In this document: one piece after another, positions 17,658 through 25,149 of the stretch | Numbering within the stretch: position 1 is the stretch's first letter | Layout of the letters: each line of letters begins with the position of its first letter | Assembly: GCA_903934745.1 (NCBI GenBank) | Contig: CAIZOZ010000062.1 | Span: 1 to 64,000 of the forward strand | Origin: an uncultured cyanobacterium | GTDB taxonomy: Bacteria > Cyanobacteriota > Cyanobacteriia > PCC-6307 > Cyanobiaceae | Length of the DNA stretch: 64,000 bases | Direction of reading: 5' to 3' | Translations under genes and position numbers: made by a program | The notes under the pieces: generated by a model | Told to the model about the DNA's origin: nothing | The model's database searches: none | Seen by the model: only the letters and a program-made list of their open reading frames with translations

Positions 17658-19883
17658 ATGGCAACGAAATTTCCTTCGTTCAGCCAGGGTCTGGCACAGG
17701 ACCCGACAACCCGCCGTATTTGGTACGGCATCGCCACGGCTCACGACTTCGAGAGCCATGACGGAATGACGGAGGAGCGGCTTTACCAAAAGCTGTTCTC
17801 CACCCACTTCGGTCATCTGGCGATCATCGGCCTCTGGGTTTCGGGTAACCTGTTCCATATCGCCTGGCAGGGCAACTTCGAGCAGTGGGTCGCCGATCCC
17901 CTGCATGTTCGTCCCATCGCTCACGCGATCTGGGATCCCCACTTCGGCCAGGGCGCCATCACCGCCTTCACCCAGGCGGGCGCTTCCTCTCCGGTGAACA
18001 TCGCTTATTCCGGTCTGTACCACTGGTGGTACACGATCGGCATGACGACCAATGCCGAGCTGTACCAGGGTTCCATCTTCATGATGATCCTGTCGGCCTG
18101 GGCTCTGTTTGCCGGTTGGCTCCACCTTCAGCCCAAGTTCCTGCCTTCCCTGGCCTGGTTCAAGAACGCTGAATCCCGCCTCAATCACCACCTCGCCGTT
18201 CTGTTCGGCTTCAGCTCCATCGCCTGGACCGGTCACCTGGTCCACGTGGCGATTCCTGAATCCCGTGGTGTGCATGTCGGTTGGGACAACTTCCTCTCGG
18301 TGTCTCCTCACCCTGCAGGTCTGGCTCCCTTCTTCACCGGCAACTGGGGCGTCTACGCCCAGAATCCCGATACGGCCAGTCAGCTATTCGGCACCACCAC
18401 CGGTTCCGGCACCGCGATCCTGACCTTCCTCGGTGGTTTCCACCCCCAGACCGAAGCGCTCTGGCTCACGGACATTGCCCATCACCACCTGGCGATTGGT
18501 TGTCTGTTTGTGATCGCTGGTCACATGTACCGGACCAACTTCGGTATCGGTCACTCGATCCGCGAGATCCTCGAAGCCCACAACCCACCCAAGGGCACTC
18601 CTTTCGGAGGCGCTCTCGGCGCTGGCCACAAGGGCCTCTACGACACCATCAACAACTCCCTGCACTTCCAGCTGGGTCTTGCTTTGGCGAGTCTGGGTGT
18701 GGTGACGAGCTTGGTGGCTCAGCACATGTATGCGATGCCGTCCTATGCGTTCATCGCTAAGGACTACACAACGCAGGCTGCGCTGTATACCCACCACCAG
18801 TACATCGCCATCTTCTTGATGTGCGGTGCCTTCGCCCACGGTGCGATCTTCTTCATCCGCGACTACGACCCCGAGGCCAACAAGGACAACGTCCTGGCCC
18901 GGATGCTTGATCACAAGGAAGCCATCATCAGCCATCTCAGCTGGGTTTCCCTGTTCCTCGGCTTCCATACTCTGGGTCTGTATGTCCACAACGACGTTGT
19001 CGTTGCTTTCGGAACGCCTGAGAAGCAGATTCTGGTGGAGCCGGTGTTCGCCCAGTTCGTTCAGGCCGCCAGTGGCAAGGCCCTGTACGGCATGGATGTC
19101 TTCCTCTCCAACCCCAACAGCCTGGTCAGCAATGCCCCTGGCCCCGGCGCCGTCTGGCTTCCCGGTTGGTTGGATTCGCTCAATGCCGGCAACAACTCCC
19201 TGTTCCTCCAGATCGGTCCTGGTGACTTCCTGGTGCACCACGCCATCGCGCTTGGTCTCCACACCACCACCTTGATCCTGGTGAAGGGTGCTCTTGATGC
19301 CCGCGGTTCGAAGCTGATGCCCGATAAAAAGGACTTTGGCTATTCGTTCCCGTGCGACGGCCCCGGCCGTGGCGGCACCTGCGATATCTCTGCCTGGGAT
19401 TCCTTCTATCTGGCTCTCTTCTGGGCGCTCAATACGGTGGCCTGGGTCACCTTCTATTGGCACTGGAAGCACCTGGCGATCTGGCAGGGCAACGTGGCTC
19501 AGTTCAACGAATCCAGCACCTATCTGATGGGCTGGTTCCGCGACTACCTCTGGCTGAACAGCTCCCAGCTGATCAACGGCTACAACCCGTTCGGTACGAA
19601 CAACCTGGCCGTCTGGTCCTGGATGTTCCTATTTGGTCACCTGGTCTGGGCGACTGGCTTCATGTTCCTGATCTCCTGGCGGGGTTACTGGCAGGAGTTG
19701 ATCGAGACCATCGTCTGGGCTCACCAGCGCACGCCGCTGGCCAACCTGGTCGGCTGGCGCGACAAGCCCGTTGCGCTCTCGATTGTTCAGGCCCGTGTGG
19801 TCGGTCTGGCTCACTTCACTGTGGGCTTCATCCTCACCTACGCTGCCTTCTTGATCGCCTCCACCTCTGGAAAGTTCGGCTGA
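17658..19883 (+). CDS. psaB: Photosystem I P700 apoprotein A2
   Basis: Second PSI core subunit, 741 residues, starting MATKFPSFSQGLAQDPTTRR. It pairs with PsaA around P700 and FX. The FX loop FPCDGPGRGGTCDISAWD is near residue 565, and histidine pairs such as DIAHHHLAIGC match chlorophyll sites. Length and sequence are typical for a picocyanobacterium. It is the second gene of the psaA-psaB unit and is followed by a strong intrinsic terminator 38 bp after the stop. Confidence 0.98.
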   Translation: MATKFPSFSQGLAQDPTTRRIWYGIATAHDFESHDGMTEERLYQKLFSTHFGHLAIIGLWVSGNLFHIAWQGNFEQWVADPLHVRPIAHAIWDPHFGQGAITAFTQAGASSPVNIAYSGLYHWWYTIGMTTNAELYQGSIFMMILSAWALFAGWLHLQPKFLPSLAWFKNAESRLNHHLAVLFGFSSIAWTGHLVHVAIPESRGVHVGWDNFLSVSPHPAGLAPFFTGNWGVYAQNPDTASQLFGTTTGSGTAILTFLGGFHPQTEALWLTDIAHHHLAIGCLFVIAGHMYRTNFGIGHSIREILEAHNPPKGTPFGGALGAGHKGLYDTINNSLHFQLGLALASLGVVTSLVAQHMYAMPSYAFIAKDYTTQAALYTHHQYIAIFLMCGAFAHGAIFFIRDYDPEANKDNVLARMLDHKEAIISHLSWVSLFLGFHTLGLYVHNDVVVAFGTPEKQILVEPVFAQFVQAASGKALYGMDVFLSNPNSLVSNAPGPGAVWLPGWLDSLNAGNNSLFLQIGPGDFLVHHAIALGLHTTTLILVKGALDARGSKLMPDKKDFGYSFPCDGPGRGGTCDISAWDSFYLALFWALNTVAWVTFYWHWKHLAIWQGNVAQFNESSTYLMGWFRDYLWLNSSQLINGYNPFGTNNLAVWSWMFLFGHLVWATGFMFLISWRGYWQELIETIVWAHQRTPLANLVGWRDKPVALSIVQARVVGLAHFTVGFILTYAAFLIASTSGKFG

Positions 19884-19921
19884 TCCTCAGTTCTTGCTTG
19901 TCCTCTCGAGGGACGTTTCAA

Positions 19922-19947
19922 CCCCCGGCATCTGCCGGGGGTTTTTT
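19922..19947 (+). terminator. Intrinsic terminator of psaA-psaB
   Basis: Nine-base-pair stem cccccggca/tgccggggg with a two-base loop, followed directly by six T residues. A textbook Rho-independent terminator just downstream of psaB. Confidence 0.93.
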
Positions 19948-20027
19948 ATGCGCTGATGGAACGGAGTGGATAGGTCCGTGAGTCACCCCTTTCGTTGTGG
20001 TTTCGGCTGGATGTCAACCGACCACAA

Positions 20028-20072
20028 GGCCACGGACTAACAGGTCACGGACTAACAGGCCACTGATTAACA
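20028..20072. repeat. Three 15-bp tandem units in the psaB-psaL spacer
   Basis: Adjacent units GGCCACGGACTAACA, GGTCACGGACTAACA and GGCCACTGATTAACA, followed by a partial GGCC. They lie in untranslated sequence after the psaB terminator. The third unit has drifted most. They resemble a slippage array, not a CRISPR, as there are no spacers. Confidence 0.85.
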
Positions 20073-20147
20073 GGCCTGGGCCAGAACGGCCTCCCGCGCC
20101 AGCGGCGACTCCGCTGGAGACCAGTCCCATGGACTATGGATTGATCA

Positions 20148-20288
20148 ATGGAGGCCCCAGTGAAGATCGCGCTGCTGTTGGATCTGATTCGCTGGCACAA
20201 CAAGCGAATCGATCGGGGTGGCAATCTGTGTAGGAGCAATGTGCTGGAGAGTTTTGTTGTGGGAGGCCCTCGCCATTCCTCGTCGTGA
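20148..20288 (+). CDS. Candidate small protein, 46 residues, unknown
   Basis: A short ORF starting MEAPVKIALLLDLIRW and ending in PRHSSS. The first half is a plausible amphipathic helix (VKIALLLDLIRWHNKRIDRG). It lies in the 806-bp psaB-psaL spacer, on the psaB strand. There is no strong Shine-Dalgarno motif and I recognise no family, so this is only a candidate; the helical start is better than most chance frames nearby. Confidence 0.3.
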   Translation: MEAPVKIALLLDLIRWHNKRIDRGGNLCRSNVLESFVVGGPRHSSS

Positions 20289-20623
20289 CTGCAACTCTGC
20301 TGGGTCGCCAACCTGTTGGGGTCACTTACTCTTTGTTTCACTCGCAGTTTCCTCGCCCTTTCTCACTGCTGCGGGCGTCTGCAGTAGCGAGAAGTTCAGC
20401 CAGTCGTGTGGGCATGGCTTCTGTTTGGCCTGTGCCTCTTCGGGTTGTCCTATGGCGTTGGCGGCAGAACTCGCCACGGTGACGCCACGGGGGACTTAGT
20501 GCTGGGACGAGGCCTTTCAGGTTGCCGTTTCTCTGCTGGGTTCTCTGGGCAGTGTGGCCTGGAGCAGCCCCTTGAGCTGGATGGCTTGCTCACAGCCCAG
20601 GGTCATCGCAATTCTGGGCCATC
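20289..20623. other. Spacer between psaAB and psaL, no firm gene
   Basis: 335 bp downstream of the 46-residue ORF. I see no tRNA, ncRNA signature or convincing ORF. A plus-strand frame at 20406 begins with a hydrophobic run (MWAWLLFGLCLFGLSYG) but then loses protein character and reads through the psaL terminator. This may be decayed coding sequence. Confidence 0.4.
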
Positions 20624-20647
20624 AAAAAAGCCCCACTTGCGTGGGGC
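20624..20647 (-). terminator. Intrinsic terminator of psaI-psaL
   Basis: Stem gccccac/gtggggc with loop ttgc. On the minus strand it is followed by a run of six T residues (aaaaaa on the plus strand). It sits about 45 bp beyond the psaL stop and faces the psaB terminator. Confidence 0.9.
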
Positions 20648-20689
20648 GGTTGTGCTCTTGGTCTGATGTTCTGATTCAGAGCGAAGTGT

Positions 20690-21181
20690 TCAGTTGACGC
20701 TCCAGACACCACCGGCGATATTCACGAGTGGTGCAACCAGGGCGGTGCTGCACAGGAACCAGGCGAAGGCGGCACCACCGCAGCCTCCGAGCCAGAAGCC
20801 ACTGGCGAATTCAGCCCAGCCGGCTTTGGTGAACAGGTCGGCGGGGGGATTGTCGATGGTGACGTCCGGGGGCTGGACGTTGGGGCCATTGCCGGCCGTG
20901 CCATAGATCGACAGGCACACCGTGAGGATGGACACCAGACCGATCGTGGCCAACAGGCCGGCGGTGCTGGAGTATTCCGTGGCCCGCAATGGCCCGGTGA
21001 TGGCGAAGGGGCCGTAGAGGAAGAAGCCATGGGCCATGCCCACTTCCAGTCCCCGACGGTTGGGTGAGAGGGACGGCCGGTAGGCGGGCAGAGCGTTCAG
21101 GAACGCCCGGGTGAAATAGCTGCTGTTGACGGGGGTCGCCAGGTTGCCGACGCAGGGATCGGCCACGGGGGTGACGGTCAT
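20690..21181 (-). CDS. psaL: Photosystem I reaction center subunit XI
   Basis: 163-residue PSI subunit needed for trimer formation in cyanobacteria, and the contact site for PsaI. It begins MTVTPVADPCVGNLATPVN and contains the conserved LRGLEVGMAHGFFLYGPF-like region (here RRGLEVGMAHGFFLYGPF). Three hydrophobic helices are visible (TAGLLATIGLVSILTVCL, then the C-terminal pair from FASGFWLGGCGG to LVAPLVN). It lies 55 bp downstream of psaI on the same strand and ends at its own terminator, forming a psaI-psaL unit convergent to psaA-psaB. Confidence 0.97.
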   Translation of the reverse strand: MTVTPVADPCVGNLATPVNSSYFTRAFLNALPAYRPSLSPNRRGLEVGMAHGFFLYGPFAITGPLRATEYSSTAGLLATIGLVSILTVCLSIYGTAGNGPNVQPPDVTIDNPPADLFTKAGWAEFASGFWLGGCGGAAFAWFLCSTALVAPLVNIAGGVWSVN

Positions 21182-21236
21182 GGGGCGCTCTTGGGCTCGG
21201 TAGGGGGCTCGGTGAGGGGTCGGGGCAACGGACGGA

Positions 21237-21353
21237 TCAGTCGCGCGCTTCGATCACGTTGAACAGCAGGGCCATGGCAACGGCAGGGCCGAGGATCCCC
21301 ACCAGGGGAACCAGCATGGATGGGAGCCAGGCGGCCGCAAATTCTCCAGTCAT
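21237..21353 (-). CDS. psaI: Photosystem I subunit VIII
   Basis: A 38-residue single-helix PSI protein at the trimer interface with PsaL. The sequence starts MTGEFAAAWLPSMLVPLVG and ends FNVIEARD, which is the family pattern: a proline-containing hydrophobic helix and an EARD-like stromal tail. It is too short to be caught by ordinary length cut-offs. It precedes psaL by 55 bp, and the two are surely cotranscribed. The promoter should lie in the 122-bp gap to the divergent gene at 21476. Confidence 0.95.
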   Translation of the reverse strand: MTGEFAAAWLPSMLVPLVGILGPAVAMALLFNVIEARD

Positions 21354-21475
21354 GGCATTGGCCACGTACAACCGCCGGTACTGTAAGGAGACCCCTCTGC
21401 CCCACTCTTGCCGCTTCGATTGGGTGACATAAAAGTTCAGCAGAATTCGTCTGGCTCTGTGCGCTGTTCAAGGCC

Positions 21476-22042
21476 ATGAATCCCTCGTTTCTCGGTGTCC
21501 TCGCTGCCGTTGTTCTCACCGGTCTGTGGGTGACCAGCCGGCGCCGCGCTCGGCCATTTCTGCGCACGAGCGATACCAGCGTGGTGGCGGCTCTCAATCG
21601 CGCTCAAATTGCCCTGGTGACCAGTCGGGACCCGAGTCCAGCGCTGGCTCAGCACGAGGAGGTTGGATCGGTGCTTGAAAGCACCCTGGGGGCGAGCGTT
21701 TCTGCGTTCCCGTCCGCGCCGCCGCTGCTCCCTGCCGGTGCTGTACGCCAGCGGCTTGCCCTGCTGCGGCGGCTGGACGGTTGGTCGCGGGGCAGTGCCG
21801 CCGAACGCCGCCAGGCCATGGCCCTGGCCCGCGCCTGGCGCCACTCTTGTCTGCTGCCTCTGTTGCGCCGTGGTCTCCGGGATCCTGATCCGCTGGTGAT
21901 GGCAGAGGCCGCTGCTGCGATGCAGGCTTTCCGCGGCCGCAGCCAGGCGTCTGCGTCCCAGGCACAGGCTTGGCAGCCCTGGTCTCAGGTCTCCAGTCCA
22001 GATCCCAGCTCCCGACCCCGCAAGGTGCTGCGCACGCGATAG
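21476..22042 (+). CDS. Conserved hypothetical, N-terminal membrane anchor, HEAT-like helices
   Basis: A 188-residue product starting MNPSFLGVLAAVVLTGLWVTSRRRARPF-type sequence, that is, one N-terminal transmembrane helix (residues 4-20) followed by basic residues. The rest is likely cytoplasmic and helical. The segment around residues 105-150 (RRQAMALARAWRH, RRGLRDPDPLVMAEAAAAM) resembles a HEAT repeat pair. Function unknown. It is divergent from psaI-psaL, and its last 58 bases overlap the end of the glycosyltransferase gene on the other strand. Confidence 0.65.
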   Translation: MNPSFLGVLAAVVLTGLWVTSRRRARPFLRTSDTSVVAALNRAQIALVTSRDPSPALAQHEEVGSVLESTLGASVSAFPSAPPLLPAGAVRQRLALLRRLDGWSRGSAAERRQAMALARAWRHSCLLPLLRRGLRDPDPLVMAEAAAAMQAFRGRSQASASQAQAWQPWSQVSSPDPSSRPRKVLRTR

Positions 22043-22974
22043 ATCGGCCTTCCCTGGCTCTCGTGGTAGGTCCGCATCTGCAGCTCTGCCAGCAGGCCGA
22101 AGCTGAACAGCTGCACCCCACTCAGGATCGCCAGGACGGCCATCAACAGCAGCGGGCGGTTGCCGATGTCCATCCCCAGCAGCAGCTTTTCGCCCACCAG
22201 CCACAGCGCCAGCGCCAGTCCCGCGCCCAGGCTCACCAGGCCGGCAAAGCCGAAGACATGCATGGGTCGGGTCAGGAATCGCTTCATGAACCACACGGTC
22301 AGCAGGTCCATCAGCACGCGGAAGGTGCGATCGATGCCGTAATTGCTCTTGCCGTAGCGGCGTGGATGGTGGTTGACCTGCACTTCGCCGATGCGGGCTC
22401 CCTCGATGAAGGCGAGGGCTGGCAGAAAGCGATGCAGTTCGCCGTAGAGGTTCATGTCGGCCACCACCTCGCGGCGGTAGGCCTTGAGCGAGCAGCCGTA
22501 GTCGTGCAGTTTCACCCCGGTGACCCGGGCGATCAGCCGGTTGGCCAGCAGCGATGGCAACAGGCGGCTGATGCTGTTGTCCTGGCGCTGATGGCGCCAG
22601 CCACTCACCAGATCCAGCTCGCCTTGTTCCAGCTGGTTGAGCAGCAGGGGGATGTCGGCTGGATCGTTTTGCAGATCGCCATCGAGGGTGACCAGAATCT
22701 CGCCCCGGCTGGCATCGAAACCAGCCGCCATCGCGGCGGTTTGTCCGTAGTTGCGGCGCAGCAGCACGGCCACCAGTTCCGGTGTTCGCGCCGCCATGTC
22801 CTGCAGCAGGGCAGGGGTGCCGTCACGGGAGCCGTCGTCGACCAGCACGATTTCGAAACTGCGGCCGAGGGGCTTGAGGGCTGCGAGCAGTTGTGCGAGC
22901 AGATGGGGGAGGCTGCCTTCTTCGTTGTAGAGCGGAACCACCACCGACAGACTGGGACGGCCGGACTCCGCCAT
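21985..22974 (-). CDS. Family 2 glycosyltransferase, polyprenyl-phosphate type
   Basis: Transfers a sugar from a nucleotide donor, probably to a polyprenyl phosphate, as in DPM1/GtrB-type enzymes. The start at 22974 gives MAESGRPSLSVVVPLYNEE (330 residues); a GTG 24 bases upstream is possible. The GT-A donor site shows VDDGSRDGT and TLDGDLQNDP. Two C-terminal transmembrane helices are visible (AGLVSLGAGLALALWLVG and LLMAVLAILSGVQLFSFGLL), matching the two-helix GtrB architecture. Its 3' end overlaps the convergent hypothetical gene by 58 bases. The sugar and acceptor are not determinable. Confidence 0.88.
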   Translation of the reverse strand: MAESGRPSLSVVVPLYNEEGSLPHLLAQLLAALKPLGRSFEIVLVDDGSRDGTPALLQDMAARTPELVAVLLRRNYGQTAAMAAGFDASRGEILVTLDGDLQNDPADIPLLLNQLEQGELDLVSGWRHQRQDNSISRLLPSLLANRLIARVTGVKLHDYGCSLKAYRREVVADMNLYGELHRFLPALAFIEGARIGEVQVNHHPRRYGKSNYGIDRTFRVLMDLLTVWFMKRFLTRPMHVFGFAGLVSLGAGLALALWLVGEKLLLGMDIGNRPLLLMAVLAILSGVQLFSFGLLAELQMRTYHESQGRPIYRVRSTLRGRELGSGLET

Positions 22975-23004
22975 GGTCGGTTGGGGCACAAGATGCACCT
23001 GAAC

Positions 23005-23739
23005 TTAGGGGGGCAGGGGGCTGCCGTCGTGGCTGTGCATCACCCGTCCAGCGCCGCGCAGCTCCTGGCGGTAATGGCTGGCCACCGGATCCTGGTTCCG
23101 GGGGTTGAGGTCATCGAGGCCCAGGCCATTGCGGCCGTGCTCTCGGCCGGAACTGTGCAGATAGCGCCCGCCGCCCAGGTGCAGGCCCACATGGGTGCAA
23201 CGCTGTGGCGTACCGAAGAAGATCAGATCCCCGACCTGTAGCAAGCTGGTGACCCCTGGCCGCAGCGCCACGGGTTGGCAGAAGCGCTCCTGCAGGTAGG
23301 CGTCGCGCGGCAGCCAGATCCCCGCCGCCGCGAAGCTGGTCTGAATCAGTCCGGAACAGTCGAAATCCGGCCCGAGGCTGCCGCCCCATAAATAGACATT
23401 CGGCTGCAGCATCGCCGCCTGGGCAAAACGCAACACCTGCTCAAGTCGTTGGGCGATCGTGGCTCGCTGCAGCTGCGGGAGCTGGGCCGGCGCGGCTGGT
23501 CGGCCCTGGCTGGCCAGGGCCGAGCGATCCAGCCAGCAGGGGTAGCCGTCCTCCAGCAGCCGCACCCGTAGCCGGCCGCCAGCCGCGATCTCCAGCACCC
23601 GCAGCCGCCGGCCCGCGGCCACCTGGGTGGCCAGGCCAGGGCCCTGGGGCCGGCTGTAGGCATTCAGGGGATGCTGCAGTTGCCAGCAGCTGCCCTGGGC
23701 GATGGCTTCGGCTTCGCTGCTGGTGCCTAATCTCGCCAT
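23005..23739 (-). CDS. NlpC/P60 family cysteine endopeptidase with SH3-like domain
   Basis: Likely cuts peptide stems of peptidoglycan, between gamma-D-Glu and meso-DAP in characterised relatives. Residues 20 to about 75 form an SH3-like module. The NlpC/P60 catalytic part follows, with the nucleophile in DFDCSGLIQTS near residue 126 and the histidine in THVGLHLGGGRYLHS near 182. The ATG at 23739 gives 244 residues. No clear signal peptide is visible. It lies 30 bp upstream of the glycosyltransferase on the same strand and is divergent from a serine hydrolase, a small envelope group. Confidence 0.9.
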   Translation of the reverse strand: MARLGTSSEAEAIAQGSCWQLQHPLNAYSRPQGPGLATQVAAGRRLRVLEIAAGGRLRVRLLEDGYPCWLDRSALASQGRPAAPAQLPQLQRATIAQRLEQVLRFAQAAMLQPNVYLWGGSLGPDFDCSGLIQTSFAAAGIWLPRDAYLQERFCQPVALRPGVTSLLQVGDLIFFGTPQRCTHVGLHLGGGRYLHSSGREHGRNGLGLDDLNPRNQDPVASHYRQELRGAGRVMHSHDGSPLPP

Positions 23740-23756
23740 CAAACGTGTCTGGGGTG

Positions 23757-24710
23757 ATGGCGTTCTACAACCCGGATCCGTCCATGGCTCAGATCCTGGC
23801 GTCCCTGGTGGCTGCGCTGGAGAGGGATGGGAGGCCTGGACTGTCCAAGCAGCTCTCGATCACCTGGTTGCGTTATCCCGACTCCCTGGTGCAGCGGGCC
23901 GCCAATCTGGATGCCCGTGGCCTCGTGGAGCTGCCGGTGCGCGGTGCCAGCTGGGGTGGCGAGCGCCAGCGTTATCCCGCCAGCGTGGTCAAGTTGGTGT
24001 ACCTGATGGCGGCCGAGGCCTGGTTGCAGCGCCAGTTGCTCGAGGACGACGAGGAGCTGCGCCGCGCCCTGGCGGACATGATCCGCGACTCCAGCAATGA
24101 CGCCACTGGCCTGGTGGTGGACCTGCTCAGCGGCACCACCAGCGGTCCGTCCCTGCCGCCAGAGCGTTTCGGACCTTGGGTGCGGCAGCGGCAGCTGGTG
24201 AATGGTTGGCTGGCCAGCCTGGGCTGGCCCGAGTTGGAGGGCTGCAATGCCTGCCAGAAGACCTGGGGCGATGGCCCCTATGGGCGAGAGCGGGATTTCT
24301 ATGGTCAGCAGCTGGACAACCGCAATCGCCTCAGCACCGAGGCCAGCGCCAGGCTGCTGCACACCGTGATTGCCGGCGCCATGGTGTCTCCGCCCGCCTC
24401 GGCGCGGATGCAGGAGCTGCTCCGTCGCTCCTTGGATCCGCTGCAACGGGAGGCCGATCCGGAGAACCAGGTGGATGGCTTCCTCGGTGCTGGCTTGCCC
24501 AACGAGGCCCGGCTGTGGAGCAAGGCCGGTTGGATGAGCCAGGCCCGCCATGATGCGGCCTACGTGGAGGTGGAAGGCGCCGATCCTTTCCTCCTGGTGG
24601 TGTTCAGCGAAGGCACGCAGGCGGCCGGCGACGAGGAGCTCCTGCCGTTGATCGCGGCTCGGTTGCTGCAGAGCTGCCACCAGGCCTCAGGCCATCGAGC
24701 AGGCGGCTGA
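23757..24710 (+). CDS. Class A beta-lactamase-like serine hydrolase
   Basis: 317-residue protein of the beta-lactamase/DD-peptidase superfamily. The catalytic S-x-x-K is SVVK near residue 76, the second-motif S-x-N is SSN in RDSSNDATG near 112, and a KAG triad (WSKAGWM) near 255 takes the place of KTG. No clear signal peptide is present, so extracytoplasmic location is not assured. Related cyanobacterial proteins are annotated as beta-lactamase class A, but activity on antibiotics is not implied. GTG at 23745 is an alternative start. It is divergent from the NlpC/P60 gene with only 17 bp between. Confidence 0.82.
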   Translation: MAFYNPDPSMAQILASLVAALERDGRPGLSKQLSITWLRYPDSLVQRAANLDARGLVELPVRGASWGGERQRYPASVVKLVYLMAAEAWLQRQLLEDDEELRRALADMIRDSSNDATGLVVDLLSGTTSGPSLPPERFGPWVRQRQLVNGWLASLGWPELEGCNACQKTWGDGPYGRERDFYGQQLDNRNRLSTEASARLLHTVIAGAMVSPPASARMQELLRRSLDPLQREADPENQVDGFLGAGLPNEARLWSKAGWMSQARHDAAYVEVEGADPFLLVVFSEGTQAAGDEELLPLIAARLLQSCHQASGHRAGG

Positions 24711-24862
24711 GCGGGTACGCCTCCGCCTGTTCCGTTGCTGAGGGCCGTCGTCGCGTTGGTTCAGGCTCGCGGCTACGGCACCTCAGACGATCTCCGCGGC
24801 GAGATCGGTGGCTGGCCGCGTCGGGTCGATCGGATGGGGCTGTGATTCGGGCTGGCACCAGA

Positions 24863-24907
24863 AAGTCCGGTTCGAGCCGCTCCGGGAGGGCTGCTTGAAC
24901 CGGACTT
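24863..24907. repeat. Inverted repeat, 15-bp stem
   Basis: aagtccggttcgagc pairs with gcttgaaccggactt, with one G-T type mismatch and a 15-base loop. It lies ten bases from a second, perfect hairpin in the gap between the serine hydrolase and tRNA-Ser. There is no T-tract. Confidence 0.75.
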
Positions 24908-24917
24908 GTCAGACCTT

Positions 24918-24956
24918 GCCGAGCCACCGATCCAGGGGCTGGATCGGTGGCTCGGC
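24918..24956. terminator. Perfect 18-bp hairpin, possible bidirectional terminator
   Basis: gccgagccaccgatccag is followed by ggg and its exact reverse complement. It stands between the plus-strand serine hydrolase and the minus-strand tRNA-Ser, where both transcripts should end. No T-run follows on either strand, so a terminator role is inference; it could also be a mobile palindromic element. Confidence 0.5.
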
Positions 24957-24977
24957 TGGATGGGAATCATCCGGGAA

Positions 24978-25066
24978 CGGAGAGGGAGGGATTCGAACCC
25001 TCGACAGAAGTTGCCTCCTGTAACTCCTTAGCAGGGAGCCGCTTTCAACCACTCAGCCACCTCTCC
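24978..25066 (-). tRNA. tRNA-Ser (anticodon GCT)
   Basis: An 89-nt type II tRNA. The acceptor stem ggagagg pairs with cctctcc, with discriminator G as expected for serine. The anticodon loop centre is GCT, reading AGC/AGU. A long variable arm (aggaggcaacttct region) and the T-loop ggttcgaatcc are visible. CCA is not encoded. Confidence 0.95.
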
Positions 25067-25149
25067 AGCGGCCCGCTGAGCTTACCTGACCATCCCGCAC
25101 ACCTGGGGCAACCTGCGGGGGGCCTGGGACTGGATCCAAGCCTCCGGCC

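Noticed and set aside
15016..17664. Very long minus-strand frame opposite psaA
   Set aside because: It is a mirror frame created by high GC at third codon positions; its histidine/glutamate-rich translation has no family character, while psaA on the plus strand is certain.
20406..20666. Plus-strand ORF with a hydrophobic start between psaB and psaL
   Set aside because: The first 20 residues look like a membrane helix, but the rest has no protein-like pattern and the frame runs through the psaL terminator.
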